From Sisyra terminalis (taxonomy: Eukaryota; Arthropoda; Insecta; Neuroptera; Sisyridae): a stretch of DNA of 64,000 bases. The notes under the pieces are model-generated. The model saw only the letters and a program-made list of their open reading frames with translations, was not told the DNA's origin and ran no database searches. Of this stretch, positions 51,001-61,640 are shown piece after piece; within the stretch, counting starts at the first letter, position 1; the number at the start of each line of letters is the position of its first letter. The translations under genes were made by a program, and so were the position numbers. The stretch lies in contig OY292276.1 in the NCBI GenBank assembly GCA_958496175.1, positions 53,953,080 to 54,017,079 on the forward strand, given 5' to 3'.

Positions 51001-51930
51001 ACTGGACTGATGGAAAGAAAAATTAAGTCTAATATCATTATGTCCATCATACATTTCTAGCCAAACATTATTCAGGCAAATTACCAAGATCCCAAAGGAC
51101 AAAACATTTCCAATTGCAAACGTTTGCAAGTGCAAAACATGAATGCAATTTCTGGAGTTTTGTCATCAGTGGGATATCAAAGCAATTTGCGTAGAATATT
51201 GCTTGCCATAGAACTGCATAATTTTCACAATGTCCTAAAACTAATGTCCAGTATAATCCCAAGCCCTGCAAAAAATAAAATTCCTGACACTGGACTGATG
51301 GAAAGAAAAATTAAGTCTAATATCATTATGTCCATCATACATTTCTAGCCAAACATTATTCAGGCAAATTACCAAGATCCCAAAGGACAAAACATTTCCA
51401 ATTGCAAACGTTTGCAACTGCAAAACATGAATGCAATTTCTGGAGTTTTGTCATCAGTGGGATATCAAAGCAATTTGCGTAGAATATTGCTTGCCATAGA
51501 ACTGCATAATTTTCACAATGTCCTAAAACTAATGTCCAGTATAATCCCAAGTCCTGCAAAAAATAAAATTCCTGACACTGGACTGATGGAAAGAAAAATT
51601 AAGTCTAATATCATTATGTCCATCATACATTTCTAGCCAAACATTATTCAGGCAAATTACCAAGATCCCAAAGGACAAAACATTTCCAATTGCAAACGTT
51701 TGCAAGTGCAAAACATGAATGCAATTTCTGGAGTTTTGTCATCAGTGGGATATTAAAGCTATTTCCTAAGAATGCTGCTTGCCATCGAACTGCATAATTT
51801 TCACAATGTCCCTAAACTAATGTCCAGTATAACTCCAAGTCCTGAAATAATAAAATTCCTATCACTGAACTTATAAAAAGAAAAATATATAAAGACTAAT
51901 TCCCCTACGAAAATCAAACATTTCAAGCCA
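45060..51930 (+). repeat. 288-bp satellite array with six-monomer higher-order repeat
   Basis: About 24 monomers of 287-288 bp in direct tandem. Six consecutive monomers form a 1727-bp higher-order unit: 45359-47085 repeats at 47086-48812 almost without change, and a third copy from 48813 lacks monomer type 2. From about 49677 a two-monomer (576-bp) unit is repeated (49677-50252, 50253-50828). Each monomer carries GCAAACGTTTGC or GCAAACATTTGC. Open frames of 60-81 codons recur on both strands because 288 is divisible by three; they always stop within a monomer and are not genes. Confidence 0.95.
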
Positions 51931-52440
51931 AACATAGTTTAGATAAATTACCCAGATCCCAAAGGACACAACATTCCGAACAGCAAACGTTTGCATCACA
52001 AATCTGGAATGCGTTCTTTGAGTTTGTCATCAGTGGTAACTATGCAATTTATCAAAATCATTGTTTGATCAATGTTTGATAAGTGACTTAATACCAAGCC
52101 CGGCGTCCGACTATTAAAGCCAGCGTCCCACTAGAATATTTAGTCACAACTAAATAATAACTAATTTCCCTATATCTATATCTATTTTTAAAAAAAAGTT
52201 AAGGCTAATTCCCTTATGTCAACCATACATTTCTAGCCAAACATTAGTCAGGAAAACTGCCCAGATCGCAAAGGACACAACAATCCGAACAGCAAACGTT
52301 TGCACTCGCAAATCATGGATGCGTTCTTTGAGTTTGTCATCAATGGAAAATCTTAAGCATTTACGTAGATCAATGTTGGGTTTCGAATTGCATAATCCAC
52401 ACAAGTCCCTATAATCCCTAGTTCCCTATCTAAACTAAAT
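51930..52440 (+). repeat. Diverged right-edge satellite monomers
   Basis: Two further monomers with GCAAACGTTTGC at 51982 and 52292, in otherwise strongly diverged sequence resembling the left-edge type (GCGTTCTTTGAGTTTG..CATCA). The array decays here. Confidence 0.8.
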
Positions 52441-52680
52441 GGAAATCCGTGGATCCTTGGAATCTGAAAGAAATTCCTGAAAGAAAAGTTCGTTAATCCT
52501 TACGTGGCTAAATACTTAGCCGGCTACTGACAAAAAATGCGTCCGTGCCGCAAGAGCGTACGACAATTAAAACGTCCAGGCCATTACAGCGTCCGATAAT
52601 AAAAGCGCAGAGGCTACAAGAAGCGTCCGACAATTAAAGCCAGCAACCGACATAAATATCTAGTCACATCTAACTTATAA
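52085..52680. repeat. Short GCGTCCGACAATTAAAGC minirepeats
   Basis: Variants of GGCGTCCGACTATTAAAGCC occur at about 52103, 52545, 52583 and 52623, in a relatively GC-rich patch next to the satellite edge. Origin unknown. Confidence 0.5.
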
Positions 52681-52724
52681 CTAATTTCCTTATAACTAAT
52701 TTGACTTATAACTAATTGAAACAA

Positions 52725-53170
52725 ACATATGAGCAAGCCGGCGCGCAGCGTCCAACTGTACCCTTATGTTTTTGAAAACTTAAAACTAACGAAACCCAAA
52801 AAAAAAACACACTAAAACACACAAAAAACAAAAAAAAACAAACAAATAACAAACAAAAACACACAAAAAACAATCAAAATACAAACAAACTACAAACAAC
52901 AACAAATAAAAAAAACATATGAGCAAGTCGGCGCGCAGCGTCCAACCATACTCTTATGTTTTAGCTAAAATCTAAACTCTAACAAACAAAAAAAAAACAC
53001 ACAAAAAACAAACAAATAACAAACAAAAACACACAAAAAACAAACAAAATACAAACAAACTACAAACAACAACAAATAAAAAAAACATATGAGCAAGTCG
53101 GCGCGCAGCGTCCAACTATACTCTTATGTTTTAGCTAAAATCTAAATTCTAACAAACAAAAACAAAAAAC
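52725..53170 (+). repeat. A/C-rich tandem repeat with GGCGCGCAGCGTCCAAC core
   Basis: Three units of about 175-190 bp start with CATATGAGCAAGYCGGCGCG at about 52727, 52916 and 53092, each followed by CTTATGTTTT and long ACAAAAAACAAACAAA tracts. Two copies of CATTTATGGGCCATTTTCAC follow at about 53189 and 53357. Confidence 0.75.
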
Positions 53171-53639
53171 ACAAAAAAAGCAATTTAAACATTTATGGGC
53201 CATTTTCACACCTGACCCTACAAATGTGTCAAGAAGAAAAAAAAACAAAAAAAAAACACACACACAAAAACAAACTAATGTGCCAAATTACTAAGTAAAA
53301 ATTTCCAAGCGGCAGTAGACGCACTATGCGCTACGTAAAGAAAAAAGCGAAAAAACATTTATGGGCCATTTTCACACCTGACCCTACAAATGTACTAAGT
53401 GAATTGCAGAAAAAAAAAATAATAAAAAAAAATAGAACTCATTCATCGTAAAGATAATCCAACAGTAATCCAGAAGTTAATCCAAATCGTAATCCAAAAG
53501 ATGTGCCGAAGATGTACTCAAACGTACTCCAAAAAGTGTGCCGAAGATGTACTCAAACGTACTCCAAAAGGTATCCAGAAGAAGAAATCCACAGAATGTT
53601 TTAAAAATATTTGCTTTTGCGTAATTGTTCACCGGTAGG

Positions 53640-55890
53640 TATATTAAAGACAAAACCTACAATTTAAAACTTTAATAATTTTTTTGTGTTTATTTTAAAC
53701 TACCCCAAATAAATTTATAGAAGTAGATCATAAGGGAAGAAATTAATATTGTTTTTGATTAAATATTTTCTTTAGACAAGTAGTCAATAGCATTAAGAAA
53801 AAAGTCAAATAACAATGAATTTGTTATATGAAAACATGAATGTATTGTTTTGACAGCTCTTTGACAGCGGTTTGAATAACAATGAAAAGTGGCCACTATT
53901 GGCCGAAAAAGTAACTAACTTTTTCAAATTTGAAAGCCGCGAGAATAAACGAATGTTTCGATTTTCGTGATTCTTCGTGAATCTTCGTGAAAAGCTATGG
54001 CGCCAAGTCTAACCGAAAAGCTAACTGTAGTTTTCACCCAAATTTAGGATTACAAACGATTTTCCCCATTTTTTAACAGGTTTCAAAGCGTTCACAAGTA
54101 AAACAAAATGTTTGAAAAAACTTTGACGCTCCAATAAAGTTAACAACCTCCCGCACGCTCCCGCCCCCGATTCTCACTAGAATTAAGTCCAGAAAAACCC
54201 ATTCTATTCCCCGAAACATTGAAAATGTTTTAAGAATAACCCATTTAATTTTCATTTCCGCAAAATTTACTATTCTGAAAGTTTTTCAATCGAAAATTGC
54301 AAGTGGCGAAGATGGTTTTTTGGCGGGTGCTAAGGACGAGATATATAGAACTTTTCAGAACGAGATATTCGAATAGTCAACTCACCGAAATCGAAAATTA
54401 TTATCTCAATCGATAACTGATCGATTGAACTTTCACTTTACACTAATTAATTGCAAGGGAGCAAAAGAAAAACTTTAGTTTTTCCACATTTTCTCGGGAG
54501 CGGTTTGATGCTTGAACGCGAACGCGGTAAAACTAAAGCGCGCTTTGTTAATGACCATCGTCCTACCGAATGGACCAATCAGGTTGCAGCGTGTCAGCGT
54601 CTTGAAACTAGAAATTTTACCGCAATTTTCAAAATATGGCAACATTATTTTTTAACTTGAAATTCATTAATTTATTTTTTAAAAATCTTTTTGGATTAGT
54701 AACTTATTTTGATCATTTTAAAAAAAATTTTTTTATACATTGAAAATTTATTTGATTTATTAAAAAGTTGATGAAAATTGATTTTCTTTTTACTATTTCC
54801 TTTTCTTTTTATTTGTCCATTTAAGCCCTTAACAAAATGATCTGATGATTCTTTTCAAATAAATATATTTTTCACATAATTACGAAGTGTAAAGTAAAGT
54901 CATTAAAAACAGTAAAGTTAACTAAAGTAAGTATGAAAAATTAATGGAATTTTTTTAATTTTACATTGCTTGTATTTTCAAATAATTTCAACTTTCCAAC
55001 GAAACAATATAGGTAGTTGCAAGAAATTATGTACCTATCACTAAGTTTTGAATTTTATGAATCATTTAATTCCAACAAAGTTACTCTTAGAACAAACAAT
55101 ATAATATATTTTTAATATTGTTTGCGGAGAAAATTCATAGATTTAAAATCTTCTGAATCGCCTATTTATTTTTCCATTTGTTTTTCTTAAATATAATCTT
55201 TCCCTTCTTCCTGTAACGTACATAATTACTCATTATTGCCTTGTAATAATTACAATCATCCTAATTACATTATCGAATTTGAAAACTGTCAAAGTATGAT
55301 ATCTCGGCTGGATGCCAGATTAAAACATAATCCAATTAGATTACTATAAATATTATTAGAGAAACCAGTTTTTGACATTATAAAACTAAAGGTTTATTTA
55401 TAAGTGTAATTAAAAGAAATTCACAATTAAAACATTTGAGTTCTTCAAACACAAATTTGATGGTTTCTATATATTTTAATAAATCTTTGTCACCTTTTAA
55501 AACTTTCTTTAAATCATAGTCTAAAATAACAATAAAAACATTTTTGTAAACAATGACTTATAAACGTTTTTTTCATTTGCCGTAGCCAATACAATTCACT
55601 GGATTATTGATGTTATGAGGCCTCAAACATTCCATACAGTTACGTATTAGTCTTAAGAGAAATATTCTTCATCCTTCTTAGTTTTTTTCTGGTTAAAAAA
55701 AAAACAAAATAGTACTAGCTGATTGTTGATTTATATCGCCAGGTTTCGAACCTGAAGAGTATAACAAATTTTATATCCATTGGTACTAAATGGTGGTTAT
55801 CAGTTAGAAGGTTCAATCATCATTGCAATTACCGACTTCAGGTGAAAACTTACAGCATCAGACGTTTCTTTAAATTGATATGAAAAACTG
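53640..55890. other. Unassigned single-copy-looking stretch
   Basis: No convincing exon. A patch at 54470-54610 is richer in G+C and contains CCAAT (ACCAATCAGG) and GCGCGC, so it could be a promoter, but no transcript can be deduced. Frames at 54073-54255 and 54451-54660 show no similarity. Confidence 0.35.
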
Positions 55891-55892
55891 TA

Positions 55893-57183
55893 AAAAAAAA
55901 GAAATAATTATCTTAACATTTAATTAAACTCTCAACAAAATTTAACTTACCATTTAAATCTTTTGTTTGCTTAAAGTTTCTCGAGACAATTATGTTTTTA
56001 CAGTTCGAAGAAGTTGTTTTTGAGTTCACAATTGGAAACACATCAATCAATGTATTGAAATTTTTCAAAAAACTGAAAAAATGGAAAGCATATTAGAAAA
56101 GTTTAAATGAAAAAGAAGTCCTTAAAAACTACACAATCTACTTTCCATTTCTCTTAGTTCTTTCAGTTATTGAAATTTGTTCCAGAGCTTATAATTTTAA
56201 AGTTTGCTCTCATTGTCACTTCTTTTATGTATCTCTTATTAACTGATGTTCGCTAATAATTTGATGGGTTAACATTAGAAGAAACTGTGTGAATCTCCGG
56301 ATAAAATTTGGTGGTTTTGGTAAAATACTTCAAAGTTATTTCCGATTTAGTGATGCTGGAGTCTTTTGGATTATCTACATACAACTTTGATAGTTTCAGT
56401 ACAGTTTTTCAGCCCCTGGAATATAAAAAGACGTAAATGTTTTGTATTATGTCCTGAACTGGAAAAAGAGAAAACTTTTTAAGTAAATACTTTACGAAAC
56501 TTCCAACAAACTAACACATGTACCTTAATCTTATATTCCACATTGAGCCGGCAATTGGATGTTTAAGAAATGATCGAAAAATGCATAGTTTTGTCTTTCC
56601 CGTCCTTCCTTTATTGATGGTTGTTCATAATGTCTTGCTTTATTAATCCTACGTACTTTTGGATTTTTCAGGTGAAAAATTGATGCACTTGGTGATTGCA
56701 ACTCACTTTGCAACGAGATTTGTAAAAACCATTCCAATTGTAGTCTAAAACTGAAAAAAAAACCGACAACCAAGTAAGTTTATGTAAATTTAATTAAATC
56801 TCAACAAACCATAAATAAATACAACATACCATTCATTACTTTCAAAGTTTAATTACCCCATGGTAGTTGCGTTTTGGTGACTTAGAAGTTCTTTGAAAAC
56901 AGAAATTGTCAAACCCATTGCTTATCTTCAAATTTGTTTAGGTACAATCTACCACTACTACTTTTAAGGACTTCTTTTTCATTTGAACTTTTCTAATTTG
57001 CTTACGATTTTTCCAGTTTTTTGATAAGTTTCAATACTTTGATTGATGTGTTTCCAATTGTCAACTCAAAACCAACTTCGAACTGTAAAAACATAATTGT
57101 CTCGAGAAACTTTAAGCGTACAAAAGATTTAAATGGTAAGTTAAATTTTGTTGAGAGTTTAATTAAATGTTTAGATAATTATT
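55893..57183. repeat. Second foldback element, ~245-bp arms
   Basis: The left arm (about 55893-56140) and right arm (about 56940-57183) are diverged reverse complements, e.g. CCATTTAAATCTTTTG versus CAAAAGATTTAAATGG and AAAAAGAAGTCCTTAA versus TTAAGGACTTCTTTTT. The 800-bp spacer has no recognisable gene. The right arm ends abruptly where the LINE begins. Confidence 0.75.
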
Positions 57184-59675
57184 GATAAAACAGAAAGTGA
57201 TTTTTTATCCAACTTCCTTGACCATGGCTATTTACCGTATTTTAATGGTATAACTAGACCTAATGCTTCCGGTGGTTCTTGTATTGATAACTTCTTCATT
57301 AGGTCTAAATCAAATAAAATAAAGTCATTCACTTACACGAACATTTTTACGGATCATTATCCTATTTTTGTTGGAATTAGCACTGAAGTTGGTGAAAAAC
57401 CTTCCAAAGATAATATTACATTAAATTATAATCATCTTGGTAATTTGAGTGAACAATATGACTGGCTATCCTTACTGGAAATACAAGATCCCGATGAGTT
57501 TTTCTCTGTCTTTACGGGTACTATTACTTCTTTTATAAATGACTCTAAATTTAAAGTGAAAAAGTTCAGGCGTGTAAATAAACCGCGTAGTGATTGGATT
57601 ACAAAAGGGCTAATGATTTCATGTATAATAAAAGAATTATTATATAATATATGGAAATTAGATAAAAATAACATTACGTTAAAAAATGAATATAATGCAT
57701 ATTGTAAAATTCTTAACAAACTAATTAAGTTAGCTAAATGTAAATATGAAAGTAGTAAGGTTAAAAATTATTTTAATAATAGTAGAAAATTATGGCAGTA
57801 TGTAAATTGTAAGCTTGGTAAAACCAGCAAATATCCTAATGATATTGATTATCTGGTTTGTGATGATAAGGTGATTAAGGATAACAAATCCATAGCTAAC
57901 AACTTCGTCGAATATTTTAGCAATATTGGAGTGGAATTAGCAAGTAAAATAAAAACTCATAACATTGATATTAATAAGTCAGTTAAGCACAACTGCAATA
58001 CCTTTTTTCTAGTGCCCACTGATGCAACAGAAATTAAAAAAATCATACTTGACATGAAAGATAAAGCAGGTGGCGTTGATGGCATAAGTAGTAAAATTCT
58101 TAAAACTATAGTTAACGATATTTGTTTCCCACTGGAATATATTTTCAATAAATGTATTAGCGAAGCTTGTTGGCCAAATTCATTAAAAAAAGCTGATATT
58201 GTACCAATATTTAAGTCAGGAAATAAACATTTAATAGCAAACTATAGACCTATTTCGCTTGTCTCGAATCTAGCCAAAGTGTTCGAAAAAATAATTTACA
58301 CTAGACTGTATGATTTTTGTACTAGAAATAATCTAATATCTGAAAGACAATATGGCTTTATGAAAAATAGGGGTTCAAATGATGCCCTGGCTTACACTTC
58401 TAACTTTATATATAACAATATGGATAAAAATATACCAACAGTGTTAGCTTTCTTAGATCTGGCAAAAGCTTTTGATACTGTCAATCATGAGATACTGTTG
58501 AAAAAACTCTGGAGAAAAGGTATCAGGGGTCTTCCGCATCAGCTAATTCAAAACTACCTAACCCACAGAGTGCAATGCGTTAAAGTTGGCAATGTTATGA
58601 GTGATTATAAATATGTAAGAGTTGGAGTTCCGCAAGGAACTATTCTAGGACCATTATTTTTTATCTTGTATATTGACGATATATTTGATGTACTACCGAA
58701 AAACAACTTAGTTTCTTATTCTGATGACACGGCTGTGTTATGTTGTGGTAGAAACTGGGGAGGAGTTAATGTTCATTTATCGAATTGGTTAAACAAATTG
58801 GATACTTGGCTACGAAATAATCAATTATCGTTAAACACAGATAAATCTACCTTTATTACTTTTGGAAGCTATGTAGATAGTATACCAGTTAAATTTCAAC
58901 TATTTATTAGAGATAAGGAACTAAAAAGAGTAACAAACTGCAAATACCTTGGTATATATTTTGACTGCCACATGAAATGGAATATTCATGCTATGGAACT
59001 TACAAAAAAAATCAAATATTTAATATTCCTATTTTATAAATTAAATAACTATCTCCAAGCACCTGTTCTAAAAACAATTTACCATGGTCTTTTTGAAGGC
59101 ATGATTACCTATGGAATTATAGCGTGGGGTGGGGCCTACGACAACTCGATAAGACAACTAGCTTACATCCAAAATAAGTTAATAAACAAAATATGTAACA
59201 ACAATCGATTGACTACGCCACTGAAAATACGAGACTACTTTATAGTTAGAGCTCTTAGTTTTTATTATAATGATTGTAAAAAACTTCATAGTGAAAGGCT
59301 GAGTAACACTAGATTGCACTAAGCAGCTGGTATTGCCAAAAATTAAAAAAACTATTCAAGCCAAAAGTGCTTACTACGTTGCGATTAAGTATTTTAATAT
59401 GCTACCTGAAAACATGAAATCACTGATCTGTTCCAAAAAGATATTGGGAAAAAAGCTGGGAAACTGGATTTCCAACTCTAGGACGTAATTTTAAAAAAAA
59501 TAGTTTTAAGTAATATTGTAATATATCTTTTTTAAGTTTGTATTATTGATTTGATAAATTTTATTAACTATACTATTTTTATGTAAATTTTGTAGTTCTT
59601 CTGGTTCTATGAACAGGTGTAACGCACCTCTATACAATTTCCATCAGAAGTAAAAAGAATAAAAAAAAAAAAAAA
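57184..59675 (+). mobile_element. 5'-truncated non-LTR retrotransposon (LINE)
   Basis: The element starts inside the endonuclease domain, carries a long reverse transcriptase ORF, and ends in an A-rich tail at about 59658-59675. The flanks GATAAAAC (57184) and AAAAACGAAATC (59671) can be fitted to the uninterrupted GATAAAACAAAATC at 43048, so the LINE probably landed at the start of repeat block B, with a short duplication blurred by the tail. Confidence 0.85.
57190..59322 (+). CDS. LINE ORF2: endonuclease C-terminus and reverse transcriptase (CR1/Jockey-like)
   Basis: An open frame of about 710 codons. It begins without a start codon in the end of an AP-type endonuclease (SGGSCIDNFF, TDHYPIFVGI with the SDH-like motif). 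The reverse transcriptase core follows: YRPISLVSNLAKVFEKII, the catalytic AFLDLAKAFDTVNHEIL at about 58446-58500, VGVPQGTILGPLFFILYIDDI and YSDDTAV (canonical YADD box) at about 58716-58737. The thumb region ends NCKYLGIYFDCHMKWN. The frame stops at 59322, and a one-base shift restores the expected C-terminus (YYVAIKYFNMLPENMKSL) to a stop at 59486-59488, so the copy is slightly damaged. The long intact frame indicates a fairly recent insertion. Confidence 0.93.
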   Translation, partial: TESDFLSNFLDHGYLPYFNGITRPNASGGSCIDNFFIRSKSNKIKSFTYTNIFTDHYPIFVGISTEVGEKPSKDNITLNYNHLGNLSEQYDWLSLLEIQDPDEFFSVFTGTITSFINDSKFKVKKFRRVNKPRSDWITKGLMISCIIKELLYNIWKLDKNNITLKNEYNAYCKILNKLIKLAKCKYESSKVKNYFNNSRKLWQYVNCKLGKTSKYPNDIDYLVCDDKVIKDNKSIANNFVEYFSNIGVELASKIKTHNIDINKSVKHNCNTFFLVPTDATEIKKIILDMKDKAGGVDGISSKILKTIVNDICFPLEYIFNKCISEACWPNSLKKADIVPIFKSGNKHLIANYRPISLVSNLAKVFEKIIYTRLYDFCTRNNLISERQYGFMKNRGSNDALAYTSNFIYNNMDKNIPTVLAFLDLAKAFDTVNHEILLKKLWRKGIRGLPHQLIQNYLTHRVQCVKVGNVMSDYKYVRVGVPQGTILGPLFFILYIDDIFDVLPKNNLVSYSDDTAVLCCGRNWGGVNVHLSNWLNKLDTWLRNNQLSLNTDKSTFITFGSYVDSIPVKFQLFIRDKELKRVTNCKYLGIYFDCHMKWNIHAMELTKKIKYLIFLFYKLNNYLQAPVLKTIYHGLFEGMITYGIIAWGGAYDNSIRQLAYIQNKLINKICNNNRLTTPLKIRDYFIVRALSFYYNDCKKLHSERLSNTRLH

Positions 59676-60780
59676 CGAAATCTTTTCTTTAGTTTAAATT
59701 ATTTTATTTATTATAAAAAAACGCTTAAGAATATTGCAAATAAGAATGTCTTAGATTTCGATCGATTTTTTTTTAAATAATTTTAAATTTTGTCACTTAT
59801 TGAATAATTATTTTCAACCCTGAAAAGCTTAATTTCTTCGGCCATAAGAGCTTTGTAAACAAGGACTGTAAGGAATTATAATCAAATATAAAATTAAATA
59901 AAAAAAATATGCATTCGAGGTTTGTTAAAGATTGTTATATTATCGTTTGATACATTGTTCCAAATCCGAAACTTCCCTTTCTTCGAAAATCATTCCTTAT
60001 TTAACAACGTTACAAGCGATTGAAGTTTGGATGGTTTGATGATTTCTTCGGATACTTTGATGGTCGATTTCATTCCTTAAACGTGGTTTGTCTTCGAAAA
60101 AATTTGCCCAGCATGTACTGATGGACTTATACTTTCGATTGGCATCCTAAAAAAAAAATTGAATTTTGACGATATTTGTGAAAAATCAACGATGGTTAAC
60201 CCACGTTTTTTTGACGAACAATGACTGTGTTTCGAATTCGATAAAGATTGTTATAATATCGTTAAAAACATTGTTACGAATCCAAAACTGCACTTTGTTC
60301 GAAAATCACCCCATATTTAACGATATTATAAGCCTTTGAAGTTTGGTAGGATTTGACAATTTCCTCTTCGACTTTGATGGTCGATTTCATCCCTCAAACG
60401 TGCTTAGATTTTGGAAAAACTTTCACAGCATGTACTGATAGTTTCGATTGGCATCTTAAAAAAAAATTTTGAAATTTGACAATTTTCGTGAAATACCAAC
60501 GATGGTTAACCAACGTTTTTTTTTTGGTGGAAAAAGTTTGTGTTCCGAATTTGATAAAGATTGTTATATTATCGTTTAATACATTGTTACGAACCCGAAA
60601 CTGTACTTTAATCGAAAATTATCCCTTATTTAACGATGTTACATGAAATTTTACCGACTCTAGGGTTAATTAAATCCGTTATCGAGAAATATTGAAAATT
60701 TGCACAATAAGCGGATTGAACCCAAAACCTATTAGTTTTGGAGTGCTCACCTAGACCATTCGGCTACCAGTAGGTAGTGT
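59676..60780 (+). repeat. Tandem ~310-bp repeat block plus SINE head (block B)
   Basis: Near-identical to 43054-44150 at an offset of 16622-16630 bp, with the same GGTTAACC landmarks (60195 and 60505) and the same tRNA-derived copy (60666-60776, minus strand). Differences are scattered substitutions and small indels. Confidence 0.85.
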
Positions 60781-61019
60781 ATATCATAATATACATTTTC
60801 ATTCTTTAAACATATCTAAATAAACACTCCTCACACATCTCTAAGTAAGAAGACTTGTAAAATTTCAACAAAACTCAAAATTTCCTCCGCATAGTTGAAG
60901 ATTCAAAATTCAGGATAATCCATTCATCCCAACAAAAATCTAAGTCCTGATGTATTACAGGTATGTACTCTTTTCCTCACCACCCTCGGGGTAGAGCACT
61001 AGGCGCGTTTTTTTTAATG

Positions 61020-61640
61020 TGGTATCCCCATGTAGGCCTAATCCACACCCCTAAAGACAAAAACATTTCCCACTATGCAAATTATACATTTCGGACCAAA
61101 CAACATTCAAGCAAACTGTTAAGAACCCAAAGAACATAACATTCCGAACAGCAAACGTTTGCCCATGCAAAACATGAATGCGTTCTTTGAGTTTGCCATC
61201 AATGGGAAATCCATACAAATTACGTAGAACAATGCATGGTTCGCCTTGCATAATTAACATAGGTCCCTAAGAAAAAAAAATCTATCACTTGTTTGTTGAT
61301 ACCACAAAACCAAGAAAAAATAAACTTCATTTTTCAAATTATACATTTCCAGTCAAACATGATTCAGGCAAATTGCCAAAATCCCAAAGGACATAACATT
61401 ACCAAAAGCAAACGTTTGCAAATGCAAATCATGAATGCCATTCTTGTAGTTTTGTCATCAGTGGGATATCAAGGCAATTTACATAGAATGCTGTTTGTCA
61501 TCGACCTGCATAATTTAACAATTCCCTCAAACTAATAAATTTTTAGCAAATCCCTAGCCCTGAAATGAAAAAATTCCTAACACTGGACTGATGAAAAGAA
61601 TATATTAATATATATCATTATATAATAATATCATTATGTC
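61020..61640 (+). repeat. Diverged left-edge monomers of the second satellite array
   Basis: Counterpart of 44400-45060: GCAAACGTTTGC occurs in both edge monomers (about 61151 and 61409) within sequence nearly identical to the first array's left edge. It confirms that the duplicated segment includes the array border. Confidence 0.85.

Noticed and set aside
45000..51711. Dozens of 60-81-codon open frames on both strands in the satellite
   Set aside because: They recur once per monomer, start and stop at the same monomer positions and exist because 288 is divisible by three. No splice or start context and no protein similarity.
45060..51930. CRISPR-like array of regular repeats
   Set aside because: The monomers are contiguous with no unique spacers, and the DNA is animal nuclear.
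54073..54660. Possible gene start with CCAAT box and GC-richer DNA
   Set aside because: Only a weak promoter impression; no exon or conserved protein can be followed downstream before the foldback.
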